DNA from: G016756615 sp035556195
GTDB taxonomy: Bacteria > Pseudomonadota > Alphaproteobacteria > Rhizobiales > Rhizobiaceae
Length of the DNA stretch: 64,000 bases
NCBI GenBank assembly: GCA_035556195.1
Contig: DATMFK010000064.1
Span: forward strand, 1-64,000
Direction: 5' to 3'
In this document: positions 1 to 10,800 of the stretch, one piece after another
Position numbering within the stretch: position 1 is the stretch's first letter
Layout of the letters: each line of letters begins with the position of its first letter
Notes under the pieces: model-generated
What the model was told of the DNA's origin: nothing
Databases searched by the model: none
The model's input: only the letters and a program-made list of their open reading frames with translations
Translations under genes and position numbers: made by a program

Positions 1-220
1 CGTCGTCGCCAATGACGACCTTGATCTGCTCGCCATTGATGCCGCCGGCGGCATTGATGTCGGCCGCAGCCTGCTCCGCGCCCCTCTGGAGCTGCGCCCC
101 AAATGCGGCATTCGGCCCGGTGATCGGGCCCCCGACGCCCACCAGTATGTCGGCCCACGCGCTGCCGCCGAACGCAACCAGCGCGGTCAGGGCAACTGCG
201 GACAACAGTGATTTTTTCAT
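1..220 (-). CDS. Branched-chain amino acid ABC transporter substrate-binding protein, N-terminal part
   Basis: Only the first 73 codons are inside the window; the gene runs off the left edge. The ATG at 220 begins a signal peptide (MKKSLLSAVALVAFGGSAWA) followed by ILVGVGGPITGPNAAFGAQL and a stretch rich in AA/GG ending in INGEQIKVVIGDD. That is the usual beginning of mature LivJ/LivK periplasmic binding proteins (Peripla_BP_6 family). It is the last visible gene of a leftward livHMGF set, so it probably supplies the binding protein for that transporter, in the periplasm. The ligand cannot be told from this part; amino acids or amides are both possible for the family. Confidence 0.9.
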   Translation of the reverse strand, partial: MKKSLLSAVALTALVAFGGSAWADILVGVGGPITGPNAAFGAQLQRGAEQAAADINAAGGINGEQIKVVIGDD

Positions 221-369
221 TGATACACTCCCATTGGATGAGTGGGCGTGAAAGCCACTTATGCGATGCCCACCCTTATCGCAGAAGCGGTAGTTTGCCG
301 ATTTTCAGGCAGTTGTCACGCCGATTCACTTTTCGTTATTCCGGCGCGAACTCTGTTCGGCTGGTCGCA

Positions 370-717
370 TCAGCCTTTTGTCTTCCAGCTTAGCAATGAG
401 GCGCGCTCGTACAACCAGCTATACTGCGTAACCATTTGGTTGGTGCGCGTATAGCGGTAGCCGAGCGAGCCGAGGACCAGGAGCACGATCGTGTCGACGA
501 TATAGTATTGCGCCGTGAACATCGTGCCTTCGAAGAGCGCATGGTGGATGAACCGGACCGCGATGCCGAGCACCAGAAGGTAGATGACGAGGCTGGCATA
601 CGGACGCCATGTCTGCGCGCAGGCCCGTCCCGTCATCCATGCGGCCCAGCCCCCCAGCACACAGGTGACGAAGAAGAACTGCCAGACCGACGCTTCCTCG
701 TAGAGAATGCCTTGCAT
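370..717 (-). CDS. Small membrane protein of the liv operon (DUF6867-like)
   Basis: A 115-residue protein with about four hydrophobic segments (roughly residues 10-28, 38-55, 65-85 and an end rich in aromatic residues). I recognise it as the small membrane protein that rhizobial genomes place directly after livF (DUF6867 in recent annotation); its function is not known. The ATG at 717 is preferred over an upstream in-frame start at 750 because GAGGG lies about 8 bases before it and this leaves a 19-bp gap after livF instead of an overlap. The position suggests a role with, or assembly of, the Liv permease, which is inference only. Confidence 0.8.
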   Translation of the reverse strand: MQGILYEEASVWQFFFVTCVLGGWAAWMTGRACAQTWRPYASLVIYLLVLGIAVRFIHHALFEGTMFTAQYYIVDTIVLLVLGSLGYRYTRTNQMVTQYSWLYERASLLSWKTKG

Positions 718-736
718 GATCAGATCCCTCGCTCCA

Positions 737-1465
737 TCAGTGCCGCCCACCTTCCAGATAGGCGGCGCGCACCTCGGGATTTGCCAGAAGCTCCTTGCCG
801 CTCCCGCTCATGGTCACCCGGCCGTTGACCATCACATAGCCGCGGTCCGCGAGCTTCAGCGCGCCGAATGCGTTCTGCTCGACCAGGAAAACGGTGAGGC
901 CCTGCGTCTTGTTCAGCTGCTTGATGGCGTCGAAGATTTGTCTGACGATCAGCGGCGCCAGGCCCAGCGACGGCTCGTCGAGAAGCAAAAGCTTCGGGCG
1001 CGCCATCAGCGCGCGGCCGATCGACAGCATCTGCTGCTCGCCGCCCGATAGCGTGCCGCCGCGCTGGGAGATGCGCTCCTTCAGGCGTGGGAAGAGGTGG
1101 AAGATCTTCTCGACGTCCTCGTCGAAATACTTGAGGTTGTCGAGGCTCGCGCCCATCTGGAGGTTTTCCAGGACCGTCATGCGCGGAAAGATGCGCCGGC
1201 CTTCCGGCGATTGCGCGATCCGCAGCCGGGCGATCTCGTGCGTGGGCAACTCGGTGATATCGGTGCCGGCGAAGGTGATGGTGCCGGACCTTGCGCGCGG
1301 ACTGCCGAAAATGGTCATCATAAGCGTCGACTTGCCGGCGCCGTTGGCGCCGATGAGCGCGACGATCTCACCCTCGTTCACGCTGACGTCGACGTTGTTG
1401 AGCGCACGAATGTTCCCGTAATAGGTCTCGACGCCCTTGACGCTGAGAAGCGGTGTAGCGGCCAT
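737..1465 (-). CDS. livF: Branched-chain amino acid ABC transporter ATP-binding protein LivF
   Basis: A 242-residue ABC ATPase of normal LivF length. It has Walker A (GANGAGKST, near residue 38), the signature LSGGEQQML and Walker B LLLLDEPSLGL. The start overlaps the stop of livG by one base, showing translational coupling. With LivG it forms the cytoplasmic ATPase pair that drives import through LivH/LivM. The motifs ARLRIAQSPEGRRIFPRMTV are typical of LivF and separate it from LivG. Confidence 0.95.
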   Translation of the reverse strand: MAATPLLSVKGVETYYGNIRALNNVDVSVNEGEIVALIGANGAGKSTLMMTIFGSPRARSGTITFAGTDITELPTHEIARLRIAQSPEGRRIFPRMTVLENLQMGASLDNLKYFDEDVEKIFHLFPRLKERISQRGGTLSGGEQQMLSIGRALMARPKLLLLDEPSLGLAPLIVRQIFDAIKQLNKTQGLTVFLVEQNAFGALKLADRGYVMVNGRVTMSGSGKELLANPEVRAAYLEGGRH

Positions 1466-2567
1466 TATTTCTTACCCCCGGGCTTCGGCGATCCGCTTCT
1501 GGATTTCGTCTTCTTCGAAGCTGCCGAAGGGGCTTTCTTCGCTTCCGATTCGCGACCGGCGCGCGCGGCGCGTGAGGCACCGGGCGAGACCTTGACGAAC
1601 TCGCCTTCGCGATCGCTGTGGCCGATCGTATCCGCGACGGAGCCGGCCAGATACGAGGACGACGCGCCGGGACCGTGCGCGGGATCGGGTTCGACATCGA
1701 GTTGCTGGATCACATGCTCGTCGCCGACTTCGACCAGAACCTCTTCGATTTCCTCATCCTCGACGCCGAGATAGGCGGCGATCACGCGCGGATCCTGTCT
1801 GACCTGTTCCGGCGTGCCATCCGAGATCTTTTGACCGTATTCGAGGACGACAATGTGGTCGGAGATCTGCATGACGACGGACATGTCGTGCTCGATCAGC
1901 AGGATCGATGTTCCGGTATTGTCCTTGATGTCGTTGAGAAGATCGTTGAGCGCCTGCGATTCTCGTGGGTTGAGGCCGGCGGCCGGCTCGTCGAGGCAGA
2001 GCAGTTCCGGTTTGGTGCACATCGCGCGCGCGATCTCGAGGCGACGCTGCGCGCCGTAGGGGAGATCGCCAGCCGGATCGTCGGCGCGGTCGATCAGATT
2101 GGCCTTGTCCAGCCAGTAACGGGCGAGATCCGTCGCTTCGCGCGACGCGTTGCGGTATTTGCCGATGCCGAGCAGACCGAGCACGGTGAAGCCGGAGGCC
2201 GTCATCAGCGTGTTGTGCTGCGCGACCAGAAGGTTCTCGAGCAAGGTCATGCCGGAGAACAGGCGGATGTTCTGGAAAGTGCGGGCGACTTTGGCGCGGG
2301 CGGTGATCTGGTAGTCGGCCATTCGTTCCAGAAGAAACTGACCGCCATCCCGGCCTGTGAGCATGATCATGCCCTCGCTCGGCTTGTAGAAGCCGGTGAT
2401 GCAGTTGAACACGGTCGTCTTGCCGGCGCCGTTGGGCCCGATGAGCGCGGTGATCTCGCCGCGCTTGGCTTCAAAGGAGAGGTCGCCGATTGCCACCAGG
2501 CCGCCGAACTTCATCGACAGGTGATCGACCTTGAGAATGGGCGCGGTCACGGAAGGTGTAGCGTTCA

Positions 2568-2568
<1 letters not shown>
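1465..2568 (-). CDS. livG: Branched-chain amino acid ABC transporter ATP-binding protein LivG, with long C-terminal tail
   Basis: A 367-residue ABC ATPase. Walker A is GPNGAGKTT near residue 43, and the region RTFQNIRLFSGMTLLENLLV and the Walker B LLCLDEPAAGLNPRES are LivG hallmarks. The conserved LivG domain ends near residue 270 (IAAYLGVEDEE). About 95 more residues follow: first acidic, then low-complexity and Lys/Ser-rich to the end. Such tails occur in rhizobial LivG proteins but not in the E. coli protein. The gene overlaps both livM and livF by single bases, so the set is one transcript. Confidence 0.93.
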
Positions 2569-3956
<1,388 letters not shown>

Positions 3957-3960
3957 GGCC

Positions 3961-4863
<903 letters not shown>

Positions 4864-5165
4864 GTGTGCGCGGCTCCCCTGGGAATGTCGCCTTGCGGTC
4901 GCATTCCTTTCGTAGTTCTCTTTAGTCCTAAAGTTCCGGGCCTGGAATGCAACGTCATTTTTTGCGTCGATGAGCGCATCCCAGACCGGGAGATCGTCCG
5001 GCTTTTCTTCGCTGCCTTCCCCTGGACTAGGCCGGAGGCTAACATTGGCCCAACGCAATGTCCTTGACGAATGGGGCCGTTTTCCGGCCCGATTTGACCG
5101 AATTTTGCGTTTCCGCCATCATTTTTGCGGAATCCTTGCGTCTGAGACACTATAATACGATAGTC

Positions 5166-5179
5166 TATGTCTAGACATA
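5166..5179. promoter_or_regulatory. Palindrome TATGTCTAGACATA upstream of the liv operon
   Basis: A perfect 14-bp palindrome in the 328-bp space (4864-5191) between the end of the epimerase gene and livH. Next to it, on the minus strand, CTATCGTATTATAG forms a second small inverted repeat and contains a TATTAT that could be a -10 box for leftward transcription of livH. I see no gene in the gap. The palindrome has the form of a dimeric repressor site, but which protein binds it is not known, and it could instead be part of the 3' end of the epimerase transcript. Confidence 0.4.
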
Positions 5180-5191
5180 AGGGCCGTCATT

Positions 5192-6193
5192 CTACGTGAC
5201 GACAAATCCGTGCGCAAAGGGGTCCCGATCGTCGATGAAGATGGTGTTCAGGCCTGTCATGCGCGCCCAGCCGCCTATGGAGGGAATTATGGCGGGCTTT
5301 CCGTCCACCGTAGTTTCCCTTTCCACGCGACCCTTGAAGAGGGAGCCGATGATGGATTCGTGCACGAAATTGTTACCGGCCCGAAGCCGGCCCTTCGCAT
5401 GGAGCTGCGCCATGCGCGCGGAGGTGCCCGTGCCGCAGGGGGAACGGTCGATGGCCTTGTCGCCGTAGAACACGGCGTTGCGGGCATCCGCTTCCGGATG
5501 AACCGGCTTGCCGGTCCAGAGCATGTGGGAGAGTCGATCGATCGACGGGTTCTCCGGATGGACGAAGGAGTATTTCTCGTTCAACCGCTGGCGCACGACC
5601 GGGCTCCAGGCGATGAGATCCCCCGCGGTATGCTCGGCCATGTCGCGGTAGTTCTCCTGCGGCTCGACGATGGCGTAGAAATTGCCGCCATAGGCGACAT
5701 CGACGCGGATCTCGCCAAGCACCGGGCATTCCACCGTAAGGCCTTCGGCGTAGAGGAAGGAGGGAACGTTGGTGATGCGCACCTCCTCCACATGGTCGCC
5801 CACCTGGGTATATTCGGCGATCACCAGTCCGGCTGGCGTGTCGAGGCGCAGAACCCCCGGCGTCTTTGGCCTCACCAGGCCGTTCTCGATCGCCATCGTC
5901 ACGGTGCCGATGGTGCCGTGCCCGCACATGGGCAGACAGCCCGACGTCTCGATGAAGAGAATGGCGACATCGCAATCGGGGCGTGTCGGCGGATAGAGAA
6001 TCGAACCGGACATGACGTCGTGGCCGCGCGGCTCGAACATCAAGCCGGTACGGATCCAGTCATATTCGGCGAGGAAATGCGCCCGCCTCTCCATCATGGT
6101 CGAGCCCTCCAGCAGAGGGCCGCCGCCGGCGACGAGACGGACCGGGTTGCCGCAGGTGTGTCCGTCGATGCAGGTGAAGGTGTGCCGCGCCAT
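5192..6193 (-). CDS. 4-hydroxyproline 2-epimerase (proline racemase family)
   Basis: A 333-residue, cytoplasmic, cofactor-free epimerase. The two catalytic cysteines of the family are visible: Cys90 in PMCGHGTIG and Cys253 in DRSPCGTGTSARMA. The Cys/Cys pair marks an epimerase or racemase and argues against the related trans-3-hydroxyproline dehydratases, which have Ser or Thr at the first position. It would convert trans-4-hydroxy-L-proline to cis-4-hydroxy-D-proline. The next gene upstream is a D-amino-acid-type dehydrogenase (38 bp gap), the expected second step, which supports this call over a plain proline racemase. Confidence 0.88.
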   Translation of the reverse strand: MARHTFTCIDGHTCGNPVRLVAGGGPLLEGSTMMERRAHFLAEYDWIRTGLMFEPRGHDVMSGSILYPPTRPDCDVAILFIETSGCLPMCGHGTIGTVTMAIENGLVRPKTPGVLRLDTPAGLVIAEYTQVGDHVEEVRITNVPSFLYAEGLTVECPVLGEIRVDVAYGGNFYAIVEPQENYRDMAEHTAGDLIAWSPVVRQRLNEKYSFVHPENPSIDRLSHMLWTGKPVHPEADARNAVFYGDKAIDRSPCGTGTSARMAQLHAKGRLRAGNNFVHESIIGSLFKGRVERETTVDGKPAIIPSIGGWARMTGLNTIFIDDRDPFAHGFVVT

Positions 6194-6230
6194 ATATAAG
6201 GTGTCCGATTTCGAGTTTGGCTATGTTGCC

Positions 6231-7481
6231 TCAGAACCGTGCAGCGCTGAAGGGCGCCAGGTCGATGGCAGGAGTGTGCCCCAAGACGAGATCTCGGATC
6301 AACCGGCCGGTGGCCGCGGACTGGGTCAGGCCGAGATGCCCGTGACCGAAGGCGTAGTGGACATTGGCATGGCGGGCCGATCGGCCGATCACGGGAAGCG
6401 AATCCGGCAGGGACGGGCGATAGCCCATCCATTCACGCCCGCCGCTGGCATCGAGGCCCGGCAGGAAGCGCCGCGCCTTTTCCAGCATGGCTTTGGACCG
6501 GGCGAAGTTCGGCGGCCGGTAAAGGCCGCCGAGTTCGACCGCCCCGCCGACGCGCAGTCCGGTATCGAGCGGCGTGATGACGAAGCCGTGGCCGGAGAAG
6601 ATGAGCTGGCGACGGAGGTCGAAAGCGCCCTTCGGCAGCGTCGTGTTGTAGCCGCGCTCGGTTTCGAGCGGCACCTTTTCTCCGAAAGGTCGAGCCAGAA
6701 GATGCGACCAAGCTCCCGCCGCCACGATCAATCGGCGGACATGGACCGTGCGGCCCTGCCGCAGCTGGACAACGATGCCGTCATCGGACGGCATGGCAAA
6801 GACCACCTCGCCTTTCAGGAACGTGGCGCCCTTCGCCGCGGCGTATCGCCAGATCGCCTTGCCGAGGTCGCGGGGATCGGAGACGGTCTTCCATCCGGGC
6901 ACGAACGTGCCGCGCACGAATTCCGACGAGAGTCCCGGCTGGTAGTCGGCAAGCTCGCCGCCGGCGAGATGTCGATAATCGATACCGAACCGCTCGCGCG
7001 CTGCCCAGCCGGGCAGCGCGGACTGGAATTCGGCCTCGCTTTCGTAGAGCTCCAGCGAACCGTCCTCGCGTAGCATCGGCCGGGTGCCGGACCGCTCCAT
7101 CAGGCCCAGCCATTCCGCCTCGGCAAGCTTCATCAGCGTGGCTTGGGCGAGGAGGCTTCTCTCGTAGAGGCCCGCGGCACCGGCGCGCCAGAAACGATAG
7201 AGCCAAGGCAGGAGCTTCGGCAGGTAAGCCGGTGGAATGGCGAGGGGGCCGAGCGGATCGGCGAGCCATTTCGGCACCTGCCGGGCCATGCCCTTGTGGG
7301 CAAGCGGCAGCACGTCCGAAAACGCGAAGGCTGCCGCGTTGCCGGAACTCGTCTCCTCACAGATGCCGGTACGGTCGATCACCGTCACGTGCTGACCGGC
7401 CTCGGCAAGAAAGGCGGCGGCGCAGATGCCGACGATGCCGGCACCGATGATCGCGATCTCTGGATTGCCTTCGCCGGTCAT
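6231..7481 (-). CDS. FAD-dependent D-amino-acid dehydrogenase family protein, probable D-hydroxyproline dehydrogenase
   Basis: A 416-residue DadA-like flavoprotein. The N-terminal dinucleotide site is IAIIGAGIVGICAAAFLAEA followed by the acidic strand end (VIDRT). The C-terminal part has the DAO signature GHGHLGLTQSAATG. Paired with the hydroxyproline epimerase it most likely oxidises cis-4-hydroxy-D-proline to 1-pyrroline-4-hydroxy-2-carboxylate; other D-amino acids are possible. The ATG at 7481 is used; a TTG at 7508 is also in frame and neither has a strong ribosome site. It appears to be the first gene of the epimerase operon, under the operator cluster at 7790-7867. Confidence 0.82.
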   Translation of the reverse strand: MTGEGNPEIAIIGAGIVGICAAAFLAEAGQHVTVIDRTGICEETSSGNAAAFAFSDVLPLAHKGMARQVPKWLADPLGPLAIPPAYLPKLLPWLYRFWRAGAAGLYERSLLAQATLMKLAEAEWLGLMERSGTRPMLREDGSLELYESEAEFQSALPGWAARERFGIDYRHLAGGELADYQPGLSSEFVRGTFVPGWKTVSDPRDLGKAIWRYAAAKGATFLKGEVVFAMPSDDGIVVQLRQGRTVHVRRLIVAAGAWSHLLARPFGEKVPLETERGYNTTLPKGAFDLRRQLIFSGHGFVITPLDTGLRVGGAVELGGLYRPPNFARSKAMLEKARRFLPGLDASGGREWMGYRPSLPDSLPVIGRSARHANVHYAFGHGHLGLTQSAATGRLIRDLVLGHTPAIDLAPFSAARF

Positions 7482-7789
7482 TGGCGCGAACCGGCGGCGC
7501 GGCACCAACGCGACAACGCACGCCGCGAGGCCGGAGCGCCCTCGGCGATCGTGCCGGGGACCGGTTTGCCGAAGGCGGTGTGGCAGTAGATTGCAGAAAT
7601 GCAGGAATGCACGCAGAGCGAGAGCGCAAGATTCCGGCCGAGCGACCCGGCGACGGTCCCATCATCGCAGCCGGCGCCCATCATCATTCCGAAACAACGC
7701 TCGATCCTGCCATGACCGATGCCGCCCCAAGGGGCGAACTCCGTCGTTTCCGCGGGGGATATACCGGTCTCCATCACTTGATCCCCAAT

Positions 7790-7867
7790 TGATATATCAG
7801 TGATATATTCAAACATGGAATTTATTGTCAATCCGGGCGGCGCGCTGTATAGGCGCCTGATATATCA
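7790..7867. promoter_or_regulatory. Operator cluster between hydroxyproline genes and GntR regulator (TGATATATCA repeats)
   Basis: The 403-bp space 7482-7884 holds no convincing gene. It contains two perfect copies of the palindrome TGATATATCA (7790-7799 and 7858-7867) and an imperfect one, TGATATATTCA (7801-7811), directly after the first. Their centres are 68 bp apart. AT-rich palindromes of this size upstream of a GntR/FCD gene are the usual autoregulatory and pathway operators of this family. They lie upstream of both divergent transcripts, so one regulator could control both directions, possibly with looping. Confidence 0.7.
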
Positions 7868-7884
7868 AGAATATACCGTGCGGA

Positions 7885-8553
7885 ATGAAGCGCTTGGCCG
7901 ACGACGTTCAGGAAATGGTTTTCGAGCCGGCGGCGGCCAAGGCCTATCGCGCGCTCGAGCGCATGATCGTTACGCTCGAGCTCCCGCCGGGCAGCGTAGC
8001 GACGGAAGCGGCTCTGATCGAACGGGTCGGGCTTGGGCGTACGCCCGTTCGTGAGGCGCTGCAGAGGCTGGCCTGGGAAGGGCTGATCGACATTCGGCCG
8101 CGCGCAGGCCTCGCCATAGCACCGCTTCATGCAAGCGACTGGCTGAGAGTTCTGGATGCGCGCCGTGGACTCGAGATCGTCCTGGCGCGCTCAGCCGCCC
8201 GCTTCGTCCGTCGAGAGGCGGCCGCCGAGTTCCAACGTGCAGCGCTTCTGATGCACAATGCCGTCGTCGCCGGGGACGTGGTGGCGTTCCTCGAAGCCGA
8301 CAAGGCGCTGGACGAGGTCATGGCAAGGGCCGCCGACAACCCGTTTGCCGCGCGCATGGCGGCACCGCTCCAGACCCACAGTCGCCGGTTCTGGTTCCGC
8401 TACAAGGCCGAAACCGGGCTGGCGGAGTCGGCGGAGCTGCATGTCGCGCTCATCCGCGCAATCGTCGATGGCGACGAAGACAGCGCCGGACTTACCGCCG
8501 AGCATCTCATGGCGCTGTTGCGCCTCCATGCGGAGATCGCGGACGGCCGCTGA
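7885..8553 (+). CDS. GntR family transcriptional regulator, FCD type
   Basis: A 222-residue regulator. The N-terminal winged helix covers about residues 15-80 (PGSVATEAALIERVGLGRTP then VREALQRLAWEGLI). The C-terminal all-helical FCD ligand domain covers about 90-215 with the metal-site type residues D and H in FLEADKALDEV and ELHVALIRAI. It is divergent from the epimerase/dehydrogenase pair and probably represses it, with hydroxyproline or an intermediate as inducer. The start is uncertain: ATG at 7885 is used, and ATG at 7915 with CAGGAA before it is an alternative. Confidence 0.88.
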   Translation: MKRLADDVQEMVFEPAAAKAYRALERMIVTLELPPGSVATEAALIERVGLGRTPVREALQRLAWEGLIDIRPRAGLAIAPLHASDWLRVLDARRGLEIVLARSAARFVRREAAAEFQRAALLMHNAVVAGDVVAFLEADKALDEVMARAADNPFAARMAAPLQTHSRRFWFRYKAETGLAESAELHVALIRAIVDGDEDSAGLTAEHLMALLRLHAEIADGR

Positions 8554-8559
8554 TGGCCG

Positions 8560-8868
8560 TCACAGATTGGGCAGCGAGGCGATGACGGTGTGGCTGTCCC
8601 AGCCCTCGCCGGCAGACAGCACGCAGCTGTGCCCGGCCGTGTCGGTGACGACGATCGTCCAGGTGCCGGCATCGGAAACGAAAACCTCGAGAAGGGTCTT
8701 GCTGTCGATCATGCCGACCGACTGCGCCTTCTCACGGTATTGTTCCGCAAGGCTCTTCACCACCGCCTCATGCGGTCCACAAGAGGGCCCCTGGGCAGCT
8801 GTGGAGTGGATGGACAGGGCCAGTGCTGCGGCGCAGACGGTTCCGAAAAGGGTGATTGCTCGTGCCAT
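8560..8868 (-). CDS. Small secreted protein of unknown function
   Basis: A 102-residue protein with a clear signal peptide (hydrophobic residues 5-20, cleavage likely after STAAQ or HSTAA). The mature part has two cysteines (CGPHEAVV and HSCVLSAGEGW) that could form one disulphide bond, and the motif DAGTWTIVVTDTAGHSC. Short exported proteins with this GTWTIVV pattern are common in rhizobial genomes and have no known role. It converges on the GntR gene with a 6-bp gap. AGGAGGTACC just before the ATG is a strong ribosome site. Confidence 0.8.
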   Translation of the reverse strand: MARAITLFGTVCAAALALSIHSTAAQGPSCGPHEAVVKSLAEQYREKAQSVGMIDSKTLLEVFVSDAGTWTIVVTDTAGHSCVLSAGEGWDSHTVIASLPNL

Positions 8869-8996
8869 GGGGTACCTCCTTGCGCGCGGGGCTTCCCCCG
8901 CGGTGACTTCCGATGCAAAGCCCTGTGCGACGTAATCGCCCCGTCAGGGGTGCTGTTCCATCACGAAAACTTTAGGGTCCCACGGCATCGACGCAA

Positions 8997-9026
8997 AACG
9001 GCCCGGAGCGGTTGCTCCGGGCCGTT
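8997..9026 (-). terminator. Rho-independent terminator after mmsA
   Basis: A perfect 13-bp stem (AACGGCCCGGAGC with GCTCCGGGCCGTT) and a four-base loop. Read on the minus strand the stem ends in GTTTTG, a short U run, so it terminates leftward transcription from mmsA. It lies just beyond the duplicated mmsA tail. Confidence 0.85.
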
Positions 9027-9039
9027 CAGTGTCCGGTGG

Positions 9040-9193
9040 TCGGGCGTCAGTTCATGGTCGGGATGACGAATTCCGGGCCATCCTTGATGCCCAGCCGCGC
9101 GCCCGCAGCGTTCAGGCGAGGACGCGCAGCCATGAAATCGTCGGGCATCAGTTCATGGTCGGGATGACGAATTCCGCGCCATCCTTGATGCCC
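9040..9193 (-). repeat. mmsA: Direct duplication of the 3' end of mmsA
   Basis: The 53 bases 9141-9193, which hold the last codons and stop of mmsA, recur at 9040-9092 with only two differences, an offset of 101 bp. The downstream copy still encodes GIKDGPEFVIPTMN and a stop, but its upstream flank no longer matches the gene. It looks like the remnant of a recombination or tandem duplication at the gene end. Confidence 0.85.
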
Positions 9194-10644
9194 GACGGCC
9201 AGCGGGAGGTGACCGTCTTAGTCTTGGTGTAGAAGCGGAATGCGTCGGGACCGTGCTGGTTCAGGTCGCCGAAGCCCGAGGCCTTCCAGCCGCCGAAGGT
9301 GTAGTAGGCGATCGGCACCGGGATCGGCACGTTGATGCCGACCATGCCGACCTGGACGCGGCTGGCGAAGTCGCGGGCGGCATCGCCGTCGCGCGTGAAG
9401 ATGGCGACGCCATTGCCGTATTCATGGTCGTTGGCGAGCTTGAGGGCGCTCTCGTAGTTCTGTGCACGCACGACCGACAGCACCGGCCCGAAGATCTCTT
9501 CCTTGTAGATGCGCATGTCCGGCGTCACCTCGTCGAACAAGCAGCCGCCCATGTAGAAGCCGTTCTCGTAGCCCTGCATGGTGAAGCCGCGCCCGTCGAC
9601 GAGCAGTTTGGCGCCTTCCTTCACGCCGATATCGACATAGCCCTTTACTCGTTCAAGCGCCTGGCGCGTGACGAGCGGGCCAAAATCGGCGGAGGAATCG
9701 GTCGACGGTCCGACCTTCAGGCTTTCGACGCGGGGGATAAGCCGCTCGACCAGCCGATCGGCCGTTTCCTTACCGACCGGAACGGCGACCGAGATGGCCA
9801 TGCAACGCTCGCCCGCCGAACCGTAGCCGGCTCCGATCAAGGCATCGACCGTCTGGTCCATGTCGGCGTCGGGCATGATGATCATGTGGTTCTTGGCGCC
9901 GCCGAAGCACTGCACCCGCTTGCCCGACGCACAGCCGCGCGCATAGATGTATTGCGCGATCGGCGTGGAGCCGACGAAACCGACGGCCTTGATGTCGGGA
10001 TCATCGAGGATCGCGTCGACCACTTCCTTGTCGCCATTGACGACGTTGAGCACGCCCGCAGGCAGGCCAGCCTCCAGAAAGAGCTCGGCGATGCGCAGCG
10101 GCACGCCGGGATCGCGCTCGGACGGCTTCAGGATGAAGGCGTTGCCCGCGGCGAGCGCCGGGGCGATCTTCCAGAGCGGGATCATCGCCGGGAAATTGAA
10201 AGGCGTGATGCCGGCCACGACGCCGAGCGGCTGACGCATCGAAAAAACGTCGATGCCGGGTCCGGCGCCGTCGGTGAATTCACCCTTCATCATATGAGGT
10301 GCGCCGATGGAGACCTCGACCACTTCCAGGCCGCGCTGTATGTCACCTTTGGCATCCGCGATGGTCTTGCCGTGCTCGCGGGCGAGCAGTTCGGCGAGCG
10401 AATCGTATTCGCGATTGACGAGTTCGAGGAACTTCATCAGCACGCGAACGCGCCGCTGAGGGTTGGTCGCGCCCCAGGCAGGCTGCGCTGCCTTGGCGTT
10501 CTCGACTGCCGCCCGCAGCTCCGCGGGGGAAGCCAGCGCGACCGTGCCGCGCACCGTGCCATCCATCGGCTGCATCACGTCCTGGCTGCGGCCGCTCGTT
10601 CCGGCGACCCGCTTGCCGCCGATGAAATGACCGTATTCGACCAT
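9148..10644 (-). CDS. mmsA: Methylmalonate-semialdehyde dehydrogenase (CoA-acylating)
   Basis: A 498-residue aldehyde dehydrogenase of normal MmsA length. The catalytic cysteine is Cys281 in GSAGERCMA, the NAD-binding region is GITPFNFPAMIPLWKIAPAL, and the C-terminal GGWKASGFGDLNQHG is typical of MmsA/IolA. It oxidises methylmalonate or malonate semialdehyde to propionyl-CoA or acetyl-CoA in valine, thymine or inositol breakdown. No valine-pathway or inositol genes adjoin it, so which pathway it serves is open. A LysR gene is divergent and probably regulates it. Confidence 0.95.
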   Translation of the reverse strand: MVEYGHFIGGKRVAGTSGRSQDVMQPMDGTVRGTVALASPAELRAAVENAKAAQPAWGATNPQRRVRVLMKFLELVNREYDSLAELLAREHGKTIADAKGDIQRGLEVVEVSIGAPHMMKGEFTDGAGPGIDVFSMRQPLGVVAGITPFNFPAMIPLWKIAPALAAGNAFILKPSERDPGVPLRIAELFLEAGLPAGVLNVVNGDKEVVDAILDDPDIKAVGFVGSTPIAQYIYARGCASGKRVQCFGGAKNHMIIMPDADMDQTVDALIGAGYGSAGERCMAISVAVPVGKETADRLVERLIPRVESLKVGPSTDSSADFGPLVTRQALERVKGYVDIGVKEGAKLLVDGRGFTMQGYENGFYMGGCLFDEVTPDMRIYKEEIFGPVLSVVRAQNYESALKLANDHEYGNGVAIFTRDGDAARDFASRVQVGMVGINVPIPVPIAYYTFGGWKASGFGDLNQHGPDAFRFYTKTKTVTSRWPSGIKDGAEFVIPTMN

Positions 10645-10800
10645 CGTATCTCTCCGTTGTGGTGTTCCCTATTGTCGCGCCGGCCGTCTCCCTTGGCAAT
10701 GCGAGGGGAATCTCAACGGTTGTGCGCAAAATAATCAACCGACAAGGGCTGTGCATGAATTGTCGCAAATAGTAGAACGCGTTCGAGAGGGGGGAGCAGG

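Noticed and set aside
7478..7831. Minus-strand frame of 117 codons before the D-amino-acid dehydrogenase gene
   Set aside because: It begins inside the operator cluster, shows no domain or ribosome site and overlaps the dehydrogenase start; it is taken as chance.
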